Of a stretch of DNA of 64,000 nt, positions 40,328-48,838 are shown one piece after another (the stretch's first letter is position 1; each line of letters starts with the position of its first letter). The notes beneath the pieces were generated by a model. The model searched no databases and was not told the DNA's origin. It saw only the letters and a list, made by a program, of their open reading frames with translations. Made by a program: the position numbers and the translations under genes. This DNA comes from Cytophagaceae bacterium. Its GTDB lineage: Bacteria > Bacteroidota > Bacteroidia > Cytophagales > Spirosomataceae. Where the stretch lies: the NCBI GenBank assembly GCA_027488335.1, contig JAIYBU010000201.1, forward strand, positions 1 through 64,000, written 5' to 3'.

Positions 40328-40972
40328 ATGGAATTCATACATTTTATTTTAGACTTTTTGAAAGACCCACTAACTACGCTTCAGTGGTTTTTGGCAGAAT
40401 ATGATACACTCACGTATGCTATTTTGTTTCTGATTATTTTTGTCGAAACAGGCTTTATTATCATGCCACTTTTACCAGGCGATTCACTGCTTTTTGCTGT
40501 GGGTTTGTTGGCTTCAACTACTGGTAAACTCGATATTGCTTTCGTGATTCCGCTTTTGATTATTGCGGCACTTTTGGGCGATAACGTCAATTATTTAGTC
40601 GGAAAAAATTTTAGTAATTTTATCAAATCTCGTGAAAAAATACTTTTCTTGAAGCGAGAATACATCACAAAAACCGAAGAGTTTTACGAAAAACATGGCG
40701 GTAAAGCCGTAATTATTGCTCGTTTTATGCCGATTATTCGTACAATCGCTCCATTTGTGGCAGGTGCGGGTAGCATGAAATACGCCAAATACATCACTTT
40801 CTGTGTATTAGGAGCCGTTTTGTGGGTAACGAGCATCACGCTTTTGGGCTACTTCTTAGGTTCAAATGAGTGGGTAAAACATAATTTCGAGAAAGTGGTT
40901 TTAGGAATTGTTTTCATCTCGATTTTACCAATGATTGTTGGAATCTTGAAAGCAAAATTTGCTAAAGCATAA
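40328..40972 (+). CDS. DedA family (VTT domain) membrane protein
   Basis: FVETGFIIMPLLPGDSLLFAVGLLAS; EKHGGKAVIIARFMPIIRTIAPFVAGAGSM. Confidence 0.93.
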   Translation: MEFIHFILDFLKDPLTTLQWFLAEYDTLTYAILFLIIFVETGFIIMPLLPGDSLLFAVGLLASTTGKLDIAFVIPLLIIAALLGDNVNYLVGKNFSNFIKSREKILFLKREYITKTEEFYEKHGGKAVIIARFMPIIRTIAPFVAGAGSMKYAKYITFCVLGAVLWVTSITLLGYFLGSNEWVKHNFEKVVLGIVFISILPMIVGILKAKFAKA

Positions 40973-40974
40973 TC

Positions 40975-41457
40975 ATGAAATTTTTCTTTAAAGTTTTGAT
41001 AATCAGTTTATTCGCTATGCAAACCAATGCCCAGCAATTATCTACGTCGGTTACGCAAAGCTATGCTTTCAGACTACGACCTAATCAGGATTTAAAGAAA
41101 GAACTTCAACGATTCATTGACGAAAGACAACTATCGGCTGCTTGCGTACTTACATGCGTGGGTAGCCTGACCTCAGTAAATATCAGATACGCCAACCAAG
41201 AAAAATACGAGATACTCAAAGGGCATTTCGAGATTGTTTCATTGGTTGGCGTTTTGTCGAAAAACGGTTCGCATATTCATATTTCGGTGAGCGATTCGAC
41301 GGGCCGAACCATCGGTGGACATTTGGGCGATGAAAGTCTGATTTATACAACTGCCGAAATCGTACTCGGAATTATGCCCGACTATGATTTTGTACGAGAA
41401 CCCGACCCGGCCTTTGGCTATAAAGAACTCGTAGTTCGTCGCCGAAAAAAGAAGTAA
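40975..41457 (+). CDS. PPC/DUF296 domain protein with N-terminal signal peptide
   Basis: MKFFFKVLIISLFAMQTNAQQ then LSKNGSHIHISVSDSTGRTIGGHLGDESLIYTTAEIVL. Confidence 0.85.
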   Translation: MKFFFKVLIISLFAMQTNAQQLSTSVTQSYAFRLRPNQDLKKELQRFIDERQLSAACVLTCVGSLTSVNIRYANQEKYEILKGHFEIVSLVGVLSKNGSHIHISVSDSTGRTIGGHLGDESLIYTTAEIVLGIMPDYDFVREPDPAFGYKELVVRRRKKK

Positions 41458-41476
41458 AACCTCTAAAACTCAATCA

Positions 41477-42220
41477 ATGAACGCCTACGCACTTATCGGA
41501 TTTCCGCTCGGACATTCCTTTTCAAAAAAATATTTTACCGAAAAATTTGAAAAAATGGGTCTTTCCGAAACCCATGAATACAAACTTTTCGAGTTGCCCG
41601 ATATTCAAGAACTTCCACAATTACTAAAAAATGAAGTGAATCTGAAAGGCTTAAACGTGACGATTCCGCACAAACAGGCGGTTATGCCTTTTTTAGATGG
41701 ACTCGATGCTTCGGCCGAAAAAGTGGGAGCGGTAAATGTTATAAAATTCAAGGAAGATGGCCGCTTAATTGGCTATAATTCAGACTATTACGGTTTTAAA
41801 ACTTCGCTCGAAGACTTTCTTTCGGAAGTCGATATTCCATCAATTAAAGCACTCGTTTTAGGCAATGGTGGAGCAGGAAAAGCGGTTGTGGCGGCACTAA
41901 AAGATTTAGGTATTGCCTATAAAACTGTTTCTCGAACAAAATCAGACGAAAACATTGGTTATGATGAAATTCCTACATTTATAGCTGATTATCAGTTAAT
42001 TATCAACTGTTCTCCCGTCGGAACTTTCCCGAAAGCTGACCAATGCCCTGTGATTCCGTATGAATCTCTGACCGAAAATCATTTTCTTTATGATTTGGTC
42101 TATAATCCGCTCGAAACATTATTTTTGCAAAAAGGCAAAGAACAAGGAGCAAAAACCCATAATGGTTTACCTATGCTTCATCTACAGGCCGAAAAAGCTT
42201 GGGAGGTTTGGAATTCATAA
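41477..42220 (+). CDS. aroE: shikimate dehydrogenase
   Basis: YALIGFPLGHSFSKKYFTEKF, GLNVTIPHKQAV, GNGGAGKAVVAAL. Confidence 0.93.
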   Translation: MNAYALIGFPLGHSFSKKYFTEKFEKMGLSETHEYKLFELPDIQELPQLLKNEVNLKGLNVTIPHKQAVMPFLDGLDASAEKVGAVNVIKFKEDGRLIGYNSDYYGFKTSLEDFLSEVDIPSIKALVLGNGGAGKAVVAALKDLGIAYKTVSRTKSDENIGYDEIPTFIADYQLIINCSPVGTFPKADQCPVIPYESLTENHFLYDLVYNPLETLFLQKGKEQGAKTHNGLPMLHLQAEKAWEVWNS

Positions 42221-42385
42221 GTTTTAATAAAGACTTCACTCTAAGCTAAGTCTTTATTTTATTGAAAAAATAGAGAAAGCATAAAATAAAGTTGTCAAAA
42301 AAAAAACTGATGCAACTATTTGTCCAATAATATCATCTTGCAAATATCCGTTAAATTATAAACCCATAAACAATTTTAAAATTTT

Positions 42386-42811
42386 ATGAAAACAACAATG
42401 AAACTCTTGTTTATTATGTTAGCGTTTATTGCCAGTACAGCTTTTGCTGCTAACACAGATTTAGAGTACAAAGCCGTAACGGTGGAAGATGAGTTTGCGA
42501 AAGTAAACAAATTGGAGCAGTATTTGGCCCAACATCCAAACATGACTTATGAGCAAGTTAAAAAGGCCAAACCAGAGCTTTTAGAAGGAGTAGATTTGAT
42601 TGCGAACACAAATACTAATTTCGCTCCTACAAAAGATATGCCTTTAGTGGGTGGTTTTTGGTGGGGCTGTTGCCTCGGTGTAGTAGGTTTAGCTTTAGTT
42701 TATTTCATTACCGACCACGACAAAGACCAAGTACGTAAAGCATTTTGGGGTTGTGTAATCGCCACAATTCTTTGGGGAGTTGGTGGTTTCTGGAATCCAT
42801 TTGGTTGGTAA
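42386..42811 (+). CDS. small secreted/membrane protein of unknown function
   Basis: Signal peptide MKTTMKLLFIMLAFIASTAFA; C-terminal WWGCCLGVVGLALVYFITDHDKDQVRKAFWGCVIATILWGVGGFW. Confidence 0.7.
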   Translation: MKTTMKLLFIMLAFIASTAFAANTDLEYKAVTVEDEFAKVNKLEQYLAQHPNMTYEQVKKAKPELLEGVDLIANTNTNFAPTKDMPLVGGFWWGCCLGVVGLALVYFITDHDKDQVRKAFWGCVIATILWGVGGFWNPFGW

Positions 42812-42826
42812 TATCCAACAAAAAAT

Positions 42827-42872
42827 AACGTAAACGCCACAAAGTTTTTCTTAACTTTGTGGCGTTTACGTT
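42827..42872. terminator. Strong terminator, 20-bp perfect arms
   Basis: AACGTAAACGCCACAAAGTT / AACTTTGTGGCGTTTACGTT. Confidence 0.85.
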
Positions 42873-42902
42873 TTAAATACTTATTATATAGAAGAATTAA
42901 CA

Positions 42903-43220
42903 ATGAAATTCAAAAAGCACGTATTTGTTTGTACAAACGATAAAGAAGCCCCAAAGAAATGTTGCGGAAGCGAAAGAGGAATGGCCTTAGTCGATGCCTT
43001 TAAAGAAGAATTGAAAGACCGAAACTTATTGACCGAAATTAGAGCTCAAAAATCGGGGTGTTTAGATGTGTGTGCCTTTGGACCGTCGGTTGTTGTCTAT
43101 CCCGAAGGAATTTGGTATGGGAATGTACAGCCAGCCGATGTAAAAGAAATCGTAGAAAGTCACTTAGTAAATAACCAACCAGTGGAGCGTTTACAACTAA
43201 AATTTGCACCAAAAGCCTAA
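42903..43220 (+). CDS. (2Fe-2S) thioredoxin-like ferredoxin
   Basis: KHVFVCTNDKEAPKKCCGSERG...SGCLDVCAFGPSVVVYPEGIWYGNV. Confidence 0.9.
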   Translation: MKFKKHVFVCTNDKEAPKKCCGSERGMALVDAFKEELKDRNLLTEIRAQKSGCLDVCAFGPSVVVYPEGIWYGNVQPADVKEIVESHLVNNQPVERLQLKFAPKA

Positions 43221-43224
43221 TTTT

Positions 43225-43923
43225 ATGGCGTATAAACATCTTTTCTTCGACCTCGACCATACGCTTTGGGATTTTGAACGAAATTCGGCTGAATGTTTGG
43301 CGGATATTTATGAAATTTTTGATTTTAAAAGTCTAAATATTAGCACCTTAGAGGCGTTTCAACAAGAATTTTCGATTGTGAATAAGCACCATTGGAGCTT
43401 GCTCGAACAAAATCTGATTACGCACGATGAACTTCGCCGTCGAAGATTTCAAGAAACGCTCGAAAATCTTGGAGTAAAAGGCCTCAAAAAGTCATTTGGT
43501 CTCGAAATTAATGAATATTTTTTAGCTCTTTTACCCAAAAAAGCCCATTTGATTGAAGGTGCCGTTGACATTCTGGACTATCTTTTGCCCAAGTATGAGT
43601 TGCATATTATCAGCAATGGCTGGCAAGATATTCAAGTAAATAAAATGAAAAGCTCCGAAATACACCATTATTTCGGCGAAATCATAACCAATGAATTGGC
43701 TGGAACTCGCAAACCCGACCGCCGAATATTTGATTATGCACTGGAGGCCACGAAGGCAAACCTTGCAGAAAGTTTGATGATTGGCGATAACTACGAAGCC
43801 GATATTTTGGGGGCAATCAATGCCAATATGGATACGGTTTTTTATAATCCTGATAATATCCCGACTGGACAAAAACCTACATTTGACATAAAGAAATTGA
43901 TTGAACTGAAAGAAATTTTGTAG
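43225..43923 (+). CDS. YjjG-family HAD noncanonical pyrimidine nucleotidase
   Basis: HLFFDLDHTLWDFERNS, IISNGWQDIQVNKM, MIGDNYEADILGA; true ATG 43225. Confidence 0.9.
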   Translation: MAYKHLFFDLDHTLWDFERNSAECLADIYEIFDFKSLNISTLEAFQQEFSIVNKHHWSLLEQNLITHDELRRRRFQETLENLGVKGLKKSFGLEINEYFLALLPKKAHLIEGAVDILDYLLPKYELHIISNGWQDIQVNKMKSSEIHHYFGEIITNELAGTRKPDRRIFDYALEATKANLAESLMIGDNYEADILGAINANMDTVFYNPDNIPTGQKPTFDIKKLIELKEIL

Positions 43924-44027
43924 AATTGTAGGGCAAGTTTTCATAGGAGTTGTGGACAAACTCATCCCGTCGGAGAAATGGTTAGAAAATACCCACTAAA
44001 ATAGCTTGAAAACTTGTTCTACTAAGT
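43922..44027. repeat. GTAGGRCARGTT palindromic repeat, copy 1
   Basis: AGAATTGTAGGGCAAGTTTTCA ... TGAAAACTTGTTCTAC (imperfect terminal IR); internal similarity to 46733-46812. Confidence 0.65.
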
Positions 44028-44036
44028 TTATAAAGT

Positions 44037-44492
44037 ATGAAAATCGAATACGACGCTATCATCCAAAAAGACGAAGAACACAATGGTTCTTACTGCGATA
44101 TTCCGTTTGATGTTTTTGAAACTTTTGGTAAGAAACGAGTAAAAATTCGAGCCCTCATTGATACCGTTGAGTATCGTGGTCTGCTTACGCCAATGGGTGG
44201 TAAATATGGCCTTTTTATGAACAAAGAGGTGCGTGATAAAGTAGGTAAAGCTTTCGGTGATACGGTGCATATTTCGATACAAGAAGATACTGAACCACGG
44301 GTTGTGGAAATACCACAAGATTTGCTCGAGGCAATGTTGGCGGCCGATGTAAAACCATTTTTTGATAGTTTATCGTTTACACACCAAAAAGAATACGTTC
44401 AGTGGATTTTAGAGGCAAAAAAAGAAGATACTCGCCAAAACAGACTACTGAAAGCCATCGAAATGATGCAAAATAAAATCAAAACCAGATAA
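44037..44492 (+). CDS. YdeI/DUF1905 domain protein
   Basis: N-terminal DUF1905-like barrel (GLLTPMGGKYGLFMNKEVRDKVGK) and C-term SFTHQKEYVQWILEAKKEDTRQNRLLKAIEM. Confidence 0.82.
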   Translation: MKIEYDAIIQKDEEHNGSYCDIPFDVFETFGKKRVKIRALIDTVEYRGLLTPMGGKYGLFMNKEVRDKVGKAFGDTVHISIQEDTEPRVVEIPQDLLEAMLAADVKPFFDSLSFTHQKEYVQWILEAKKEDTRQNRLLKAIEMMQNKIKTR

Positions 44493-44503
44493 TTTTCGAT
44501 TTC

Positions 44504-44986
44504 ATGCAAGCCACTGCCCAACATTTACGCCAAACTCTTGATTACGTTTTGCCTTTTTTGAGGGTTATTACTGACGAAGAAGCAAGTACGAAGCCTTTAC
44601 CCTACAAATGGTCAAAGAAAGAGGTTTTAGGGCATTTGATAGATTCGGCCTGTAATAATCAGCAGAAGTTTGTCAGAATGATGGCACAACCACACCTTGA
44701 TTTTGTGGGTTATGCTCAAGATTTTTGGGTAAGCGAGCAGCATTACAACCAAGTATCTTGGCCTGCATTGATTAACTTGTGGTATGCTTATAATCAGCAT
44801 ATTGCTCATATTATCGAATTTGTAAACCCCGATTTTTTGCAAAATACCATTACCATAAACGGGATAGGGCTTTTCAAACTCGAATTTATTATGCAGGATT
44901 ATGCCGAGCATTTAAAACACCACTTAAAAGCAATTTTACCAGAAATTGGCTTAGAAAGTACATTTTCAAATGTGTATAGTGCCTAA
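44504..44986 (+). CDS. DinB family protein
   Basis: PYKWSKKEVLGHLIDSACNNQQKFVRM ... QDYAEHLKHHLKAI. Confidence 0.85.
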   Translation: MQATAQHLRQTLDYVLPFLRVITDEEASTKPLPYKWSKKEVLGHLIDSACNNQQKFVRMMAQPHLDFVGYAQDFWVSEQHYNQVSWPALINLWYAYNQHIAHIIEFVNPDFLQNTITINGIGLFKLEFIMQDYAEHLKHHLKAILPEIGLESTFSNVYSA

Positions 44987-45018
44987 ACTATTTGGAATAA
45001 AACCTTCAGTTTCGTTTC

Positions 45019-45069
45019 AAATAAAAGAGCGAAATAGAGTTTTTAAAGCTCTATTTCGCTCTTTTATTT
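45019..45069. terminator. Terminator, 21-bp perfect arms
   Basis: AAATAAAAGAGCGAAATAGAG / CTCTATTTCGCTCTTTTATTT. Confidence 0.85.
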
Positions 45070-45155
45070 TACATCACTAAGCTCTCAGGGCTTCCCGAAA
45101 TAATCTCAATATTCATAAATACTTTATTATTAACCTTATTTGAATCCTAATTTAC

Positions 45156-45872
45156 TCAAAAATTCATCGGAATATCCATCAACAACACTTCTGCATCGCT
45201 ACTGGCTTTGATTTGTAATGCCCCTGTCTCGCTTACACCCAGGGCGTCTCTACGACCCAGTTTTTGACCATTTATTTCGATTTCTCCTTCTAAAACAAAC
45301 GCATAAACACCGTTTCCTTGACGTTTGATTTCGTAAGAGGTTTCAACACCTGTTTCGAAATTTCCGAGCGAAAACCACGCATCTTGATTAATGCCTACGC
45401 CCCCATCGTTTGATTCGAGCGGAGAAACCACCGTCTGAAATTTATTTTTACGCTCTTCAATCGAAAACTCTTTTTGGTCATAGCGAGGCTCAATATTACG
45501 GAGTTTCGGGAATACCCAAATCTGCAAAAACTTCACGGCTTCACCATGATTTTTGTTTTTTTCAGAGTGATAAATCCCCGTTCCTGCCGACATAATTTGT
45601 ACTTCACCTTTTCGGATAACGGCCGTATTGCCCATACTATCTTTATGCTCCAAATCTCCCGAGAGTGGAATCGAAATGATTTCCATATTATCATGCGGAT
45701 GCGTACCAAAGCCCATTCCCCCCGAAACGGTATCATCGTTTAACACCCTTAAAGCACCAAAATGAATTTTGTTTGGGTCGTGGAAACCAGCAAAACTAAA
45801 AGAATGATAGCTATTGAGCCAACCATGATTAGCATGTCCACGTTCGTCGGCTTTGTGAAATATCGTTTTCAT
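45156..45872 (-). CDS. pirin family protein
   Basis: HKADERGHANHGWLNSYHSFSFAGFHDPNKIHFGALRVLNDD; GFGTHPHDNMEIISI. Confidence 0.93.
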   Translation of the reverse strand: MKTIFHKADERGHANHGWLNSYHSFSFAGFHDPNKIHFGALRVLNDDTVSGGMGFGTHPHDNMEIISIPLSGDLEHKDSMGNTAVIRKGEVQIMSAGTGIYHSEKNKNHGEAVKFLQIWVFPKLRNIEPRYDQKEFSIEERKNKFQTVVSPLESNDGGVGINQDAWFSLGNFETGVETSYEIKRQGNGVYAFVLEGEIEINGQKLGRRDALGVSETGALQIKASSDAEVLLMDIPMNF

Positions 45873-46003
45873 ATTAAAATACATTTACATTTAATGTATA
45901 TACATATTTATATTTCATTTAGTTCATTGATGACTAATAAATCAGTAAAAATTGATGTTGGAAAATTATAAGTCGCTGATTGATAGAGTAGTATCTATTT
46001 TAT

Positions 46004-46675
46004 TTACCCTTCAATAGCACGATTCAGAAAGGCAATGTATGGCTGCATGGCTTTGAATCCTTCCAAAACGATTTCAGTAAAATTGGGCTTCAAGATTTCG
46101 TTTGTATTAATAAGCGAAGATGTCGTGAAACTTTTGAGTTTAATCAACTCAATGGCAGGATTAGCATCATCATAGCCTTTGGGTGGACGAACCGTTGCGG
46201 CTTCTCTATCAAGTCCATTCGGAAAATGTTTTTTGAAGCTTTCGGCGTTTAAAATAGTTCTAATTTCATCAAAATTATAGTCGATTTCAATACGAATCTT
46301 TTTTAAATCATCAGGTTCGGGCATCCAGATTCCGCCCGCCAAAAAGCATTGTGTTGGGTCGATGTGCAAATAATAACCTGCCGAATGGGCCTTTTTGCCA
46401 CCTTTGCTAAATGACGCTCCAAAATTGGTTTTGTAAGGGTCTTTGTTTTTAGAAAAACGTACATCACGGTTAATTCTGAATGTACAATTTTTGACTTCGA
46501 GTTGGGCTTCTTCGATACCTCTATCAAACCTTCCGATGCCTTTGATGAGTTCTTGCACTACTTCGGCAAAGTTTTTCTTGGCTGTTTCGTAGGTTTTGCG
46601 GTTGGTATCGAACCACGGTTTGTTATTGTTTTCTTTGAGTGCCGAAAGAAATTGAAGGGTTTGTGCTTGAATCAT
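46004..46675 (-). CDS. DUF2461 domain protein
   Basis: FLSALKENNNKPWFDTNRKTYE, FRINRDVRFSKNKDPYKTNFGASFSKGGKK, GGIWMPEPDDLKKIR. Confidence 0.92.
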   Translation of the reverse strand: MIQAQTLQFLSALKENNNKPWFDTNRKTYETAKKNFAEVVQELIKGIGRFDRGIEEAQLEVKNCTFRINRDVRFSKNKDPYKTNFGASFSKGGKKAHSAGYYLHIDPTQCFLAGGIWMPEPDDLKKIRIEIDYNFDEIRTILNAESFKKHFPNGLDREAATVRPPKGYDDANPAIELIKLKSFTTSSLINTNEILKPNFTEIVLEGFKAMQPYIAFLNRAIEG

Positions 46676-46732
46676 AAATTTGATTTTATATGAATAAAAT
46701 TAACAAGTCAAAACTGCGAAAAGTTTACGAAA

Positions 46733-46812
46733 GTAGGACAGGTTTTTATCGGAATTGCGAACAAAACCCTGTCAACAAAGCAAGATTAAAAGATTTGTGA
46801 AACTTTTCCTAC
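46733..46812. repeat. GTAGGRCARGTT palindromic repeat, copy 2
   Basis: GTAGGACAGGTTTTTATCGGAATTGCGAACAAAACCCTGTC...GTGAAACTTTTCCTAC; contains the stop codon of 46809..47795. Confidence 0.6.
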
Positions 46813-47795
46813 ACCCCAACCTCATTCCCTGATTTCTGTCCTTGCTCAAAAGCGGTTATATTATTGAGCGTAATGGCTGCAATTTGGGTTAGAGCTTCTT
46901 CGGTCAGAAAACCTTGATGCGAGGTGATTAACACATTCGGAAACGTCATCAATCGAGCCAGTGTATCATCAATCAAAATTTCTTCCGAAAGGTCATTAAA
47001 GAAAATATTACTTTCTTGTTCGTAAACATCCAATCCTAAATAACCCAGTTTTTTACTTTTTAGCCCTTCAATTACTGCTTGCGTATCAACCAATGCTCCA
47101 CGGCTTGTATTGATAAGCATTGCACCAGTCTTCATTTGAGCGATAGAAGTTTGGTTAATCAAATGAAGGGTTTTATCGGTAAGCGGGCAATGCAGCGAAA
47201 TAATATCTGATTGTTGCAAAACTTCGTCGAGCGAAGCATATTTTACGCCTGCATCTATTAAACTTTGATTCGGAAAAATATCATAAGCCATTACTTTACA
47301 GCCAAAACCTTGCATGATACGTGCAAAAGCTTCACCGATTTTTCCTGTACCAATTACGCCAACGGTTTTTTGATAAAGGTCAAAACCAATGAGTTTTTCG
47401 AGCGAAAAGTTACCTTCACGGACACGGTTATAGGCTTTGTGCGTTTTCCGATTGAGGGTCATTATCAACGCAATGGCGTGCTCGGCCACGGCATGAGGCG
47501 AGTACGCAGGTACACGTACAACACGAATATTTGCGTTTTTTGCAGCTTCTAAATCAATATTATTGAAACCTGCACAACGTAACGCAATGAGTTTGATACC
47601 TAATTTTGCCAATTTTGCGATGATTACGGCATTTACTTTATCATTTACAAAAACACAGATGCCATCGAAGCCTTCGGCCAAACGAACGGATGATTCGTTC
47701 AAAGCCACCTCATAAAAAGTGAGTTGGTGCGTTTGATTATGCTTTTCAAAGAAATCTTTATCGTAGGGTTTTGTGCTAAAAAAGGCAATTTTCAT
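46809..47795 (-). CDS. 2-hydroxyacid dehydrogenase (D-lactate dehydrogenase-like)
   Basis: KTVGVIGTGKIGEAFARIMQGFGCKVMAYDIFP, LINTSRGALVDT, LGLDVYEQESNIFFND. Confidence 0.92.
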   Translation of the reverse strand: MKIAFFSTKPYDKDFFEKHNQTHQLTFYEVALNESSVRLAEGFDGICVFVNDKVNAVIIAKLAKLGIKLIALRCAGFNNIDLEAAKNANIRVVRVPAYSPHAVAEHAIALIMTLNRKTHKAYNRVREGNFSLEKLIGFDLYQKTVGVIGTGKIGEAFARIMQGFGCKVMAYDIFPNQSLIDAGVKYASLDEVLQQSDIISLHCPLTDKTLHLINQTSIAQMKTGAMLINTSRGALVDTQAVIEGLKSKKLGYLGLDVYEQESNIFFNDLSEEILIDDTLARLMTFPNVLITSHQGFLTEEALTQIAAITLNNITAFEQGQKSGNEVGV

Positions 47796-47843
47796 GAAGA
47801 AAAATGTATTTCGTGAGTAATTATTCGGTGAATATACGAATAA

Positions 47844-48710
47844 TTATTGACTGCTACTTTTACAAATTTGGTAGCTAATTGATAAATGATTAGAAAACCC
47901 TAAGGCCGAATGGCTACTAAGGGCATAGTCAAAAATAAATTGTTTAGATTGAAAGCCAAATCCAAAATGTGCATTATTGAGCTTCGAGGTAAGCCCTGTG
48001 CGAAGATAAAAATTCTTGACAATTTGGTATTCTAAACCTGCTTTAATAATCATTGGGAGTTCAATATTTTTTTCGGCTTCGGCTACCAATAAAATTTGTT
48101 TAGTCGGAGTGAAAGAAAGCCCCAAGCGTAAGACCGTTGGAATATATTGCGAAGCAAAAAGTTTTGCACCAGTGAGGTTATACGCATGAAAGCCCATTTG
48201 TACTTTTGTGCTAAATTTAGTCATTATCCCCAATTCCGTCAACAACGTATTTTTTGAAGCAAAGTTTTCGATAGCTGCCTGAAAATAGCTTGCTTTTAGC
48301 CCCAGAGCCACCCGATTCATACTTTTTCCGATAGCCAAACCCAGTTTTTGTTCATTATAAAGTTTATCGCCAAAACGCTCAATACTCAGTCCGACGTTAG
48401 TAAGTTTTGTGTTATAATTGCCCGTTAATGAGAGGGTTTGTAAGCCTGCAATGTTGTAGCGTGCATGATAGGAAGTGCTGACGTAGTTTTCTTGTAGAAA
48501 TCCCAAACCAGCGGGGTTGCTAAAAACCGAATTTCGGTCGGCCAAAGCTACGTTTGCATTACCAATTCCCCAACTTTTTGCCCCAATCGGGTAGGGGTCA
48601 CCTGAAGCAAAAATCAAATGTGTTTTCAAAAGAAATATTGTTCCGAAGAAAACGAGTGTTTTCCACTTTCTCATAAATTCTTTACGATGCACAGCAATTG
48701 ATTTTAACAT
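47844..48710 (-). CDS. PorV/PorQ-like outer membrane beta-barrel protein
   Basis: GDPYPIGAKSWGIGNANVALADRNSVFSNPAGLGFLQ followed by beta-barrel pattern. Confidence 0.65.
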   Translation of the reverse strand: MLKSIAVHRKEFMRKWKTLVFFGTIFLLKTHLIFASGDPYPIGAKSWGIGNANVALADRNSVFSNPAGLGFLQENYVSTSYHARYNIAGLQTLSLTGNYNTKLTNVGLSIERFGDKLYNEQKLGLAIGKSMNRVALGLKASYFQAAIENFASKNTLLTELGIMTKFSTKVQMGFHAYNLTGAKLFASQYIPTVLRLGLSFTPTKQILLVAEAEKNIELPMIIKAGLEYQIVKNFYLRTGLTSKLNNAHFGFGFQSKQFIFDYALSSHSALGFSNHLSISYQICKSSSQ

Positions 48711-48838
48711 TTCTCTAAATTTTGGGCAAAATAGAGAAATCTAAAGAATTGGGCAAATAAAAAAAACATGAAGCCTTTACCGAAGGTCTGACTTCATGTT
48801 TTTTATCGGGGTTTTCACCGTAGGTCTGGCCTTGAATA

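Noticed and set aside
46809-47795. Phosphonate/vancomycin-resistance VanH-type dehydrogenase
   Set aside because: No VanA/VanX neighbours; sequence fits ordinary D-lactate dehydrogenase-like proteins.
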